From Saprospiraceae bacterium (GTDB lineage Bacteria; Bacteroidota; Bacteroidia; Chitinophagales; Saprospiraceae): DNA of 64,000 nt. The first letter of the stretch is position 1; the number at the start of each line of letters is the position of its first letter. The stretch lies in assembly GCA_016710585.1 (NCBI GenBank), contig JADJVN010000005.1, positions 1-64,000 on the forward strand. Direction: 5' to 3'. The position numbers and the translations under genes were made by a program. Positions 20,278 through 29,176 of the stretch are shown here, in pieces. The notes under the pieces were generated by a model that was given only the letters and a program-made list of their open reading frames with translations, was not told the origin of the DNA and did no database searches.

Positions 20278-20416
20278 CTAAAACCTCGCTTCTCCAATTT
20301 TTCATTAACATGATGACTCGTTCGAATATTCGCTCATACATTTCTAATATCAAATTCTCAGCTCCATTCAATCCTACTGCATTGTTACTGTTTTGAATAA
20401 AAAAATTATTCTTCAT
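20264..20416 (-). pseudogene. C-terminal remnant of an XRE regulator
   Basis: 50 codons (ATG at 20414-20416) that match the tail of the intact regulator at 22596-22979: NGAENLILEMYERIFERVIM here against NGADKLMLEMYERLLERVII there. The whole helix-turn-helix is absent. The frame ends inside the first codons of the DUF4160 remnant, so a deletion fused the two. The remnant may still make a short helical peptide. Confidence 0.65.
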
Positions 20417-20426
20417 GGTTTGAATC

Positions 20427-20503
20427 TCAAAAATAGACTAAATCTTTCATTTCGCATAATTTTGCCTTTAGAAATCCCCTAAGCTCAATAAAATCACATT
20501 TAT
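20427..20503 (+). repeat. conserved control region, copy 1
   Basis: A 77-bp segment nearly identical to 22990-23065. It begins TCAAAAATAGACTAAAT, contains TAATTTTG (20457-20464, an exact -7 box), continues GCCTTTAGAAATC and ends AAATCACATTTA. It lies between the regulator remnant and the truncated gene A copy, in the same place as copy 2, so it is probably the shared promoter and operator. Confidence 0.7.
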
Positions 20504-20525
20504 AATTCTATAACGTTTTAATAAA

Positions 20526-20906
20526 ATGAGTCTTATTTGCAATATTAGGAATTCAATTAGAATATTATTTGTTTTTACTATGTTGATAAATGGAAAAATT
20601 TACGGACAATTGATTTATCCTGATGCAGTTTCTTTAAGTGATGAACAAATTACTGTTAATGGACAAACATATACAGCTAAAGAATGGGTAAAATGTTATG
20701 GTGGTGATCATTTGAAATTAAAACTAGACCTCCCTTATGAGTCAGATCATTGCTACGACTGGCTCACAATTACAATCGGCAATTATCAGACAGAGGGAAA
20801 TGCTATTCTAAAACAGATCTTATCAGCATTCACTATGAATAAATTGGGTGAGAATGATTGGTCGTATGATCAATTTAATTTGTTTCAAGGAAAACATTGG
20901 AAATAA
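20526..20906 (+). pseudogene. internally deleted copy of the HEGWH gene A
   Basis: 126 residues with a signal peptide (ends KIYGQ). The N-terminal 80 residues parallel gene A at 23088 (LIYPDAVSLSDEQITVNGQT against VLYWQLEDQNLVINGKSEVV; HCYDWLTI against SCIWEVLD). The last 20 residues (ENDWSYDQFNLFQGKHWK) parallel its very end (LDDWSFEDRENFQKSQGKNW). About 450 residues between, including the HEGWH motif, are missing, yet the frame is kept. It might be expressed as a mini-protein, but it cannot have the parent's putative protease activity. Confidence 0.7.
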
Positions 20907-20918
20907 AAATAACTTAAT

Positions 20919-22451
20919 ATAAAAAAAATATATATAAATAGTTTTTTTACTAAATCTCTCAGTTTTATAATATTTCTTTTTTCTTTAAGTAATTGTTTGA
21001 AGAGCCAAGATTTTTATACTCCTTATACTATCTTAAATAATGTCCATCAAAATGTTTTAAATAACCATAACTTGGATAGTTTGATTGTGGAAAATTGTGA
21101 GGAATCCATTAAAAAAGTATATTTTATAAGAGATACTCAATTAAAAGAATCAATCGAAATTAAAATTGAATTTCTTAAAATTTTTGAGAGTAAATATAAA
21201 TTAGCGCCATTAATTATTACATTAGAATGTTATTTAAATTCATTGAAATATGATACTACTGACAGATATTCATTATTGTATAAAATATGTTTAAATAGAG
21301 AGTTTTATTTATTACGAGATATTATAAGCAGCTACCAAGATTCTAGTTTATTTATTATATTTGATAGTCTTGATGAATACACTAAGGGGATGTTTTTAGT
21401 TTCAACATTTCTCGGATTTTCTCCAAATCGATCTATTGAATTTATTGATCAATTATTATTAAAACATAAAGCTCAGGTTGGTCTTTTTCAAGAAATTCTT
21501 TGGCTTTTATATTCAAACAATAAAAATGAGCATTATTTGTATGGAAATCAAATATTATTGGAATTCTTGGCAAATGCAGAAATCTATGATTCAACTAAAG
21601 TGAAAATATTTATGCGACAAAAAAGACATATTCGTACTGAAGATATAGAAATTAATTCCCCTTTCAAGTATTATAATGAAATACTTGTAAAGCAGGAGGA
21701 AGATAGATTGAAAGCCTTGCAACAAAATACCACTTATGAAGATCCTCCTGATATTAGACTTAAAGATACCACTTTGATGTTTGAAGATGGATCGTATTGG
21801 CTCGTCGCAGGGGATGATGGTTTTCGATTTGATACATTTTCTACACAAGATCTTTTGAATAAATTAGCAGCAATAGATTACCATGGTTTGTTGGATACAG
21901 TCAAAATTGAAGCGGATATCAATTTTTCAAAACCAATTGTTCATTTGTATAAAATTTCTCAAATTTTGGGAGATCGATTTATTTCTAATAGTGACACCTC
22001 AATAATTTTAGGAAATATCGAAATTACGCGTCTAACAAATTATTGTGAAGAAGAAATAAAAAGCGATGGAGGATCAATAAAATCCAATTTATGTAAGAAT
22101 ATATTGATAAAATTGTGGACAATTAACAAAATGAAATGGCTAAATTGGGCAGAAGGTCAAGATGAAGAACTTAATTTTTTTGCCTTTAATTATATTAGTA
22201 AAATGCTAACTGAAAAAGATATTATTTACTTGTATAATCATGCAATGTCACTTTTAGAAACAGGAAATATAAGAAAAGCAATGATTTTAATTGGCATAAT
22301 CGGAACAATTGATACTGATAAAATGCCAAGACCAGTTCAAACAATACCAAGAAGAAGTCCTCAAAGAACATTTGATCAATCTCAAGAATGGTGTGAGAAA
22401 TACATCTATCCAGCTTTTGTGAAAGTGGGTTGGTTGATAGAAAAGAAGTAG
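20919..22451 (+). CDS. gene B copy 1, exported protein with ATA in place of the start codon
   Basis: About 510 residues if read from 20919. The frame upstream of the TTG at 20997 encodes an excellent signal peptide (KKIYINSFFTKSLSFIIFLF...), preceded by ATA at 20919, exactly where an ATG is expected and 12 bp after the previous stop. A TTG start at 20997 would lose the signal. It is paralogous to gene B at 24809: GDDGFRFDTFSTQDLLNK matches ADDGYRFDTLSNEDLINR, IVHLYKISQILGDRFI matches IVYMHKITQILGDRFL, and both end with a proline/arginine-rich P-R-R segment and W-x-EKY. The family is not recognised; it is mostly helical. Confidence 0.6.
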   Translation: MKKIYINSFFTKSLSFIIFLFSLSNCLKSQDFYTPYTILNNVHQNVLNNHNLDSLIVENCEESIKKVYFIRDTQLKESIEIKIEFLKIFESKYKLAPLIITLECYLNSLKYDTTDRYSLLYKICLNREFYLLRDIISSYQDSSLFIIFDSLDEYTKGMFLVSTFLGFSPNRSIEFIDQLLLKHKAQVGLFQEILWLLYSNNKNEHYLYGNQILLEFLANAEIYDSTKVKIFMRQKRHIRTEDIEINSPFKYYNEILVKQEEDRLKALQQNTTYEDPPDIRLKDTTLMFEDGSYWLVAGDDGFRFDTFSTQDLLNKLAAIDYHGLLDTVKIEADINFSKPIVHLYKISQILGDRFISNSDTSIILGNIEITRLTNYCEEEIKSDGGSIKSNLCKNILIKLWTINKMKWLNWAEGQDEELNFFAFNYISKMLTEKDIIYLYNHAMSLLETGNIRKAMILIGIIGTIDTDKMPRPVQTIPRRSPQRTFDQSQEWCEKYIYPAFVKVGWLIEKK

Positions 22452-22595
22452 GATTTTTAATTTGAAAATTTGAAAATGTGCAACAGCTCTACTTTATTCT
22501 AAATGAACATAAATTGGTTCCTGTATATTGAAAAAAATGTAAACCACTATATCTGGAATAATAGGTAAATCTAGGAGTATTAAGACATTAATTCT

Positions 22596-22979
22596 TCACT
22601 TCTCCATTTTTTTCTCTAATATAATGACTCGCTCTAAGAGTCTCTCATACATTTCAAGCATCAATTTATCTGCTCCATTTTTTGTTACCACATTATCTCC
22701 ATTTTGATTATGAAAATTATTATTCATAGCTTGTCTCGGATCAAAATTCTTGATATACTCAACAGAGGTGCCAAATAAACTTGCCAACTTCTCTAGTCGT
22801 TCTTCAGTCGGGTCAAGTGTACATCTTTCTATTTTTCCATAAGTTTCAAGCGATAAATTGAGATGCCCAGCAGCTTGCTCTCTTGAGATGTCAAGCAATT
22901 CTCTAATTTTTTGTATTTTGTATCCAATGTGCATAAGTGAATTATTAGGCTTTATAAATTGTGAAACTTTTATATACAT
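22596..22979 (-). CDS. XRE-family transcriptional regulator
   Basis: 127 residues; an alternative ATG at 22934 would remove a non-conserved 15-residue leader and start directly at the DNA-binding domain. The helix-turn-helix is clear (IQKIRELLDISREQAAGHLN, then LSLETYGKIER), followed by LEKLASLFGTSVEYIKNFD. The C-terminal helix LMLEMYERLLERVIILEKK probably mediates oligomerisation. It is divergent from gene A, with the conserved 76-bp control region between, so it most likely represses or activates the A-B-C operon and itself. Confidence 0.85.
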   Translation of the reverse strand: MYIKVSQFIKPNNSLMHIGYKIQKIRELLDISREQAAGHLNLSLETYGKIERCTLDPTEERLEKLASLFGTSVEYIKNFDPRQAMNNNFHNQNGDNVVTKNGADKLMLEMYERLLERVIILEKKMEK

Positions 22980-22989
22980 ATTGTGAACC

Positions 22990-23065
22990 TCAAAAATAGA
23001 CTAAATTTTTCAGATTGCATAATTTTGCCTTTAGAAATCACCTAAACTCAATAAAATCACATTTA
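22990..23065 (+). repeat. conserved control region, copy 2
   Basis: Near-identical to 20427-20503, with the exact -7 box TAATTTTG at 23020-23027. It fills the space between the divergent regulator and gene A and is the likely operator. The initiation region would be near 23035, about 50 nt before the ATG of gene A. Confidence 0.7.
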
Positions 23066-23087
23066 TTTAATCTGACATTTTTGATTT

Positions 23088-24812
23088 ATGCGTCACTTAT
23101 TTATTATTAATATTATAATTTGGAGCTTTACTGTTATTAATTTGTATTCGCAGCCTAGCCCAGTTCTATATTGGCAGTTGGAAGATCAAAATTTAGTAAT
23201 TAATGGCAAAAGTGAAGTTGTTCAAGCATGGCTATTGTGTCCAGATCCAAATGGAAAGCAGCTTGAATTGGCAGGGCCAAAAGATCCTAATATTAGCTCT
23301 TGCATATGGGAAGTACTAGATTATAATAATCATAGCAATATATTGTGTACCTCCTCTATACAGATTTACAATGTACATACAGGTTGTGGGAATACTAAAA
23401 CTAGTATTTATAAGTTAAAAGTAATAATGAAGGACGGTAGTGTTAAATATTATTATTATGTAGTTTATATCTTAGAAGGTATTAACATAACTGAGACAAA
23501 TGGTATAACTGAATGTTTAGAAATGGGCTGTGATCTCAATATTCATGTAAAATTACTCGGAATTGGCATGGATAAAGTCAATTTTGTTTCTTCAATAGGT
23601 AATATTATAATGGTCGCAAGCTTGAATGAAAATAATGTTGCAGCCAACTATTATTCCCAGTTAAACTTTAGAACCGGTTTGGCAGAAATTAAATTATTGT
23701 CAAAAAATCTAAATAAAAGTTTTCTTACTGAAAGTGTTCTGACCATATATGCTTTTCTTCATATTTCCTGTAAATCCAATGAATTAAAAATTAATAAGTA
23801 TAGGATGGAAATTACAAAATTTAAACATGCTAAAGCATTAAAAAATTTCAGAGTTGTTGTAAATGAACCTATAGAGTTTGATGTATCTGGCAGCCAGCTC
23901 ATCACTGATTTTTTATGGACAATGGCGGATGAATTCTTTGAACTTGGGAATAATCAACGTAGGTCAGGAACGGATATGACGATGAAAAGAGAGTTTGGAA
24001 AAATGCCTCAATCCAATAAAGATTTTGGTACAACTCATGGAATCGTTAGAATAGATTGCAAACTGCCAAGCGGGACTAAAGTTGTGTTTACTTCGGCCAA
24101 ATCGAAAGATCCAATGATCCCATATATGATTAATGAGAGTACTGCGCAAATTTATTATAGAAAGAATGATAAAGCACTTGATCAGGAAATTATTGTTGGT
24201 AAGGACAAGAAAGGGGATCCAATTTACAAAAAGGTGCCTGCCCCAAATTGGTTTAAATATTGGACTCAATTTTTACCTATCGACAAGAGTTTGATACATT
24301 ATGTCTTTTATAATCCTAATGATTCCGGTAGTAATAATAAAGGTGCTATAGCAAGACCAAAAAATCAGCCTGCAACAGGATATCAATTTAATAGACAAAC
24401 ATTAACTTTATATCAACCAGTAAGCGAGAGTTTAGGTACACTTCATGGAGTACATTTAGCACATTCTAATAGTGTTCATGAAGGATGGCATGCAGCACTG
24501 ATGGGTAAAACTTTATGGCCAAATGGTTATGATAGAAATTTGGATAAAGATCCTGATCCTAAATTTAATAAGTGGGATTTCTATAAGGATACTTTTGAAG
24601 CGCTTCCAAAAATAAAAAATTATTTAAGTCCTAAAAGAGATGACAACTACAGTAGACCTGGGAGTGGTGGTGAAAAATTTGAGGAAAAATATGCAAGAGA
24701 AGAAGCAGAATCAATTAAAGATAAAATACATATATTTGATTTGGATGATTGGTCTTTTGAAGATAGAGAAAATTTTCAAAAATCACAGGGTAAAAATTGG
24801 TTAAAGCTATGA
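23088..24812 (+). CDS. gene A: exported putative metalloprotease (HEGWH)
   Basis: 574 residues, signal peptide to about residue 22 (ends NLYSQ). No known family recognised. The N-terminal half (to residue 260) looks beta-rich, ending in a sandwich with FRVVVNEPIEFDVSGSQ. The C-terminal half contains SNSVHEGWHAALMG, with His464-Glu465-x-x-His468 forming a zincin motif. A glutamate-rich stretch downstream (FEEKYAREEAESI) could supply a third ligand. Surrounding aromatic and proline-rich segments (PAPNWFKYWTQFLPI) are unexplained. The stop overlaps the start of gene B (ATGA), so the two are translationally coupled. It has no T9SS tail, so it should be periplasmic or released. The protease assignment rests on the motif alone. 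Confidence 0.65.
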   Translation: MRHLFIINIIIWSFTVINLYSQPSPVLYWQLEDQNLVINGKSEVVQAWLLCPDPNGKQLELAGPKDPNISSCIWEVLDYNNHSNILCTSSIQIYNVHTGCGNTKTSIYKLKVIMKDGSVKYYYYVVYILEGINITETNGITECLEMGCDLNIHVKLLGIGMDKVNFVSSIGNIIMVASLNENNVAANYYSQLNFRTGLAEIKLLSKNLNKSFLTESVLTIYAFLHISCKSNELKINKYRMEITKFKHAKALKNFRVVVNEPIEFDVSGSQLITDFLWTMADEFFELGNNQRRSGTDMTMKREFGKMPQSNKDFGTTHGIVRIDCKLPSGTKVVFTSAKSKDPMIPYMINESTAQIYYRKNDKALDQEIIVGKDKKGDPIYKKVPAPNWFKYWTQFLPIDKSLIHYVFYNPNDSGSNNKGAIARPKNQPATGYQFNRQTLTLYQPVSESLGTLHGVHLAHSNSVHEGWHAALMGKTLWPNGYDRNLDKDPDPKFNKWDFYKDTFEALPKIKNYLSPKRDDNYSRPGSGGEKFEEKYAREEAESIKDKIHIFDLDDWSFEDRENFQKSQGKNWLKL

Positions 24813-26404
24813 AAAAATGTTTTGTATTATTAATAATTTTAGTGTTTACGACTAAAGTTCATTCACAATCAACGGTAAGTGAGTTGATATTTAGTTGCGA
24901 TACTATTGAGTCTATACTTCAAAATTATTCTAAATATGACTCATCAGTTGGAGGGATTTTATTAAGTTTGCCAAGTGATGGTAGAGTTGATTTGTTGAGA
25001 TTGTATAATAATGTGAAGAAATTGGTTGATCGATTTATGTTTGTCTGTGACAATAGATTAAAAGCAGCTATAAATAAAGCAGAATGGCTCACAGATTATT
25101 ACGGTGATATTCGCTATAGAGGTTTTGAAGATATTGGTTTATCTGAAAAATATTGCGGATTAAGTGGAGTTATTTTATTGGACTCATTGTATAATGATGA
25201 ATCTGATTTAATTCTTTATGTCAATGATCAAATTGATTCAACTTATCTGATGAATAAAGTTTTAAATGAAAAAGATCTTGAGAAAATTGATTTTATAGTT
25301 AATAATTATTATAATAATGGGTTCGAATCACCTGATCCAACTCAAATTTTACATTTGTTTACTTCTCATTTAGAGACTTATTCTAGATTGTTTTCACTTT
25401 TGCGAGAAAAAAGAAGTAGTTATACGACAACAGATACGACGTTAAAAGTTTCTGAAAAGAAGTATTTCGAAGAAAACATGAATCTGAATGATTCTGATGT
25501 AATGTATGTGTATAAACACATAATATTAGATATGCCAACCGCAGAAGAGACACTCTATTGGGAAGAACAAAGAAAAGAATATCTTGAATTTGAACAATTA
25601 CATTTAATAATGCTTGACAGTTTGAAAAAGATACATTTGTATGAAGACTCTCTGCGTTATGTTCATTATTTAGATACATTATCAGGTCAAGCAAAATTAG
25701 AATATTTGATATGGCATGATTCTACACTTGTGCATATGGATGGGAGGATGAGGACAGTTGCTATTGCTGATGATGGATATCGATTTGATACCTTATCCAA
25801 TGAAGATCTGATCAATCGATTTCAAATGCTAAATTTTGATTCTCTTATGGAATTAAAAATTAAATCTACTTTCGAAATTAATTCTAATGTCCAGATAGTT
25901 TATATGCACAAGATTACACAAATATTGGGTGATCGATTCTTGAACCATAGCCTTGATCCAAATGATCCTAAATTGAAGCAAGCTCTGGATCGATTTGATG
26001 AATTTGTTGTAAAACTTTTTGATTCTGAAGGGTTTGTTCAACTTTCTCTGCAATCAGAAATAACAGTTTGTTATGAAAGATTATGGCTACTCATAGAGCC
26101 ATATATGTTAGCAAGGATTGATTCTTGCAAAAGTATTTTAGTTCTTGATGCTAATGTTTGGCATTATATGATGGATGAGACTAGAGTAAAATATTTGCAT
26201 GATAAAGCACAGGAAGCCATAATAAAGGGAGATCTTAAGAAAGCTAAATGTTATATAAGGCCTATGGAAGCATTCACCTTAAACGCCCAGCCTACACTTA
26301 CGGCATTACCTCCTAGAAGACATGCTGTTCGCAATATTGAGATCTCTTACGATTGGTATGAAAAATATCATTTGCCAATTCTGGAAAAACTTGGTTTACG
26401 CTAA
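24809..26404 (+). CDS. gene B: exported protein of unknown family
   Basis: 531 residues from the ATG at 24809, which overlaps the stop of gene A in the ATGA arrangement and gives the signal peptide MKKCFVLLIILVFTTKVHSQ. It is largely alpha-helical with many Asp/Glu/Tyr residues and a conserved core shared with its paralogue at 20919 (ADDGYRFDTLSNEDLINRFQ and MHKITQILGDRFL). The C-terminal segment LPPRRHAVRNIEISYDWYEK is also shared. No catalytic motif is seen. Co-occurrence with gene A in both cassettes suggests the two work together, perhaps as partner, inhibitor or substrate; this is inference. Confidence 0.7.
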   Translation: MKKCFVLLIILVFTTKVHSQSTVSELIFSCDTIESILQNYSKYDSSVGGILLSLPSDGRVDLLRLYNNVKKLVDRFMFVCDNRLKAAINKAEWLTDYYGDIRYRGFEDIGLSEKYCGLSGVILLDSLYNDESDLILYVNDQIDSTYLMNKVLNEKDLEKIDFIVNNYYNNGFESPDPTQILHLFTSHLETYSRLFSLLREKRSSYTTTDTTLKVSEKKYFEENMNLNDSDVMYVYKHIILDMPTAEETLYWEEQRKEYLEFEQLHLIMLDSLKKIHLYEDSLRYVHYLDTLSGQAKLEYLIWHDSTLVHMDGRMRTVAIADDGYRFDTLSNEDLINRFQMLNFDSLMELKIKSTFEINSNVQIVYMHKITQILGDRFLNHSLDPNDPKLKQALDRFDEFVVKLFDSEGFVQLSLQSEITVCYERLWLLIEPYMLARIDSCKSILVLDANVWHYMMDETRVKYLHDKAQEAIIKGDLKKAKCYIRPMEAFTLNAQPTLTALPPRRHAVRNIEISYDWYEKYHLPILEKLGLR

Positions 26405-26417
26405 ATAATAAATTGAA

Positions 26418-29119
26418 ATGAAAAAAAATATACTATTCTATTTTATGCTTTGTCATGTAAGTTTATTACTAGCTGGGGTTAGAATTAAACAGTTTCAACA
26501 TCCTAATACATTCCCTTATAATGGTTTTATCATTGTAGAAGCTAATGATCCTCAGAAACCATATACGATAGTCATAAAAGGGATAAGTACTGGGTATACT
26601 TCTACAGTTAGAGATGTTTCCACTGAATATAAATTTTCGCCATTAGGCCCTGACTTATATGAAATAGAGGTGTTTGGCAGCACTGGATGTGGTGTTGTTA
26701 AGTTGAGTCAATTATTGAGTCCTTGTGATAGATTGAAGATTACACCTGTTATTAAAGAAAATTGCTTTGTAAGAAAATCTGGAAAAAATTCTCCTTTTGT
26801 AGAAACAAAAGGTTCAATAACTTTAAATATAACAGGGGGGCGGCAGCCATTCACCTTTGAATGGAGGGATAACAACAATTTAAATCGAATCATTTCAACT
26901 TCAAAAGATTTATTAAATTTAAGTAAAGGCACCTTTACAGTTTTAGTCAAGGATTTGGACGGATGCATGTTTTCACAAACATTTACTTTGAATGGTTTTT
27001 TTATGTCAACAAAAAATATAAGTAGAATAGATCAATGCTATACTAAATCAGAGTTCACTATAGAAATGGATCCTATATCAATAAAGCAATATAACTGGTC
27101 AGACGGGACTGTGGGGAGAAAAATTGTTGGACGACATGTATTTAACAATGAAATTACTCAAGGGCATTCAGTAACAATTACAGAACCTACCTCACAATGT
27201 CAAATAATTGAAGCTCTTTATGGGCCAAAAGGAACTTGGTATTGGGAGATTAAAGGTTTTAAAAATCCATCATCCATAGGTGTAAAAGATGGCTGGGTGG
27301 ATTTGGTAGAAAATCTAACAGGGTATAGCGGTTTTATACCAGATCCCCAGAAAATAGTCATTATGCGGAATGGTGTTTTTTATAGAGAAAATGTTTATTC
27401 AACAAATTCAAGCAGAGTCTATAGAGTGAATTCACTTGAAGAAGGAGATTACTTGTTTTATTGGAAAGACAAAGAAGGATGTGATATTGCAGCTCAAAGT
27501 ATAGTGTTATATGCTTGCAATGGCGGATTGCATAACCCATCAATCGAAATTACAAGTTATGCTTTACCTCCATCATCACCAAATTCCTATGTTGAAGCTA
27601 TTGCAAGTTATCAGTATGGAAGTATAAATGAATGTAAGTATAATTGGTATTCTTCTTTTTATAATGTGACCACAACATTGGTTCCAAGATTGACCAATGC
27701 GGAATTAAAAAAATTCTATTCCTCAACGACAGGAGATTTGTGTGTTAAAATGATTTGTCCCTGTGGTGAGGCAACATCTTGTGTTAAATTTAATCCTTGT
27801 CATCCTGATGCTAAATTTGTTTATACAAAAAAGGATATTGGTTCAATTTGTGTTGGTACATTGCCTTCTGGAAAGTATATCGAAACAAATCCAAAAGCTT
27901 CAATAAATATAGAAATAGATGCAACAAGATATATGGATATAGGTCCATTAGGTCTTCCTCAATTCAATAAAAGAATTGCAAATATTTCGTGGGAAGATGG
28001 AACTGCAGTAAATGCTTCTTACAACAATAACGCAAATTTATTAACAATTACTCGAGAAACTGACAAAGCTGGTGAATTTAAACTAATTTTGGTTACAGGG
28101 ACAGGCTGTACTATATTTGAAACATATAAAATAGAAAATGCTTTCGAAATAACTTACTCTAGCAACGCTACTTGTTCATTCTGGGTAAAATGCAAAGGAG
28201 AGCCAGGAGAGGGGACTCGATATCTTGAAGGGAGATTAGCCAATATTAATTTTCAATCATGCACAGTTGACTTGATGTGTGGAGATAATTTAATTCAAAC
28301 TGCATATGGATTTACATCGAAGAATGAATATTTATCGACTGGTAGCACATCTTGTATTGCAAGAAAATAGTGTATATTTAATTCTTTAATTATAGAAAAA
28401 GTAAATAATCCTAATGTTCATATATATTTAACTGATCCTACCAATCCTGATTTTTCTCCGAGAATTTATGGCATATACCAAGACTTGAAGTTCCTTGTTG
28501 TACTGATAAAACCCTTGATGCATTTAATTCAGAATTGATAAATGATCATGACAATAATCCATTTGATAACGTTGATATTAACGACTTAAGTTCTAACCCT
28601 TGCACATTAGCAGTCAAATGCCTTTCTACTGGATATTATTTTATTATGGCTGGTAACCAATTATCTAATACTGTTTGCAGAACAAGTAATGGAGCTTGTA
28701 GAAGATGCATCAAGTGTCAATTTAACGATGGAGGAAATGTATTTGAAATACCAGAAAAGTGTTATCCTTTAAGCACCAGAGAATGTTCTGACAAAAGTCT
28801 TTGCCCAGGCGAATTGTCTCCTCCAGAAATTGTGAGCTCAGAGGAGCAAACAAAAAGAATTAGCATAATAATCATGCCTAATCCATTTAAGGAATTTATT
28901 AATATACAAGTGAACTCAATAGATGCTAATAGTGCTAATTTTATAGAGATACAAATTTATGATTCAAATGGAAAACTCTTGCGTTATCTGAATAAGAAAA
29001 TACTTCATTCTTCTTCCAATATTGAAGTTGAAACTAATGATTTTGAAGCAGGATTTTATATCGTCAAATGTAAAGTACCTAATGAAATAATAAAATCTTT
29101 CAAGATGATAAAAATTTAA
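26418..29119 (+). pseudogene. gene C: SprB-like T9SS surface protein, interrupted
   Basis: The reading frame from 26418 (signal peptide MKKNILFYFMLCHVSLLLAG) runs to a TAG at 28368-28370. The same frame then continues open (IIEKVNNPNVHIYLTDPTNP) until a one-base shift near 28475-28495 moves the protein into a second frame (LEVPCCTDKTLDAFNS) that ends at 29119. Joined, they make roughly 900 residues: SprB/Ig-like repeats (ITGGRQPFTFEWRDNNNLNR), cysteine-rich parts and a T9SS sorting domain (IIIMPNPFKEFINIQV to the end). It starts 13 bp after gene B. The two lesions may be real decay or sequence errors. Unmodified it would be secreted without its anchor. Confidence 0.75.
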
Positions 29120-29176
29120 TAAAGTAGTTACTGATTTTAGACATCATTTTACTCCAAGATTGATATACTTCTAAAT

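Noticed and set aside
20997..22451. TTG at 20997 as the start of gene B copy 1
   Set aside because: It would discard a clear signal peptide encoded just upstream in the same frame; ATA at 20919 marks the original start.
25318..25335. GGGTTCGAATCACC resembles a tRNA T-loop
   Set aside because: It lies inside gene B in frame (N-G-F-E-S-P-D-P) and no cloverleaf can be built around it.
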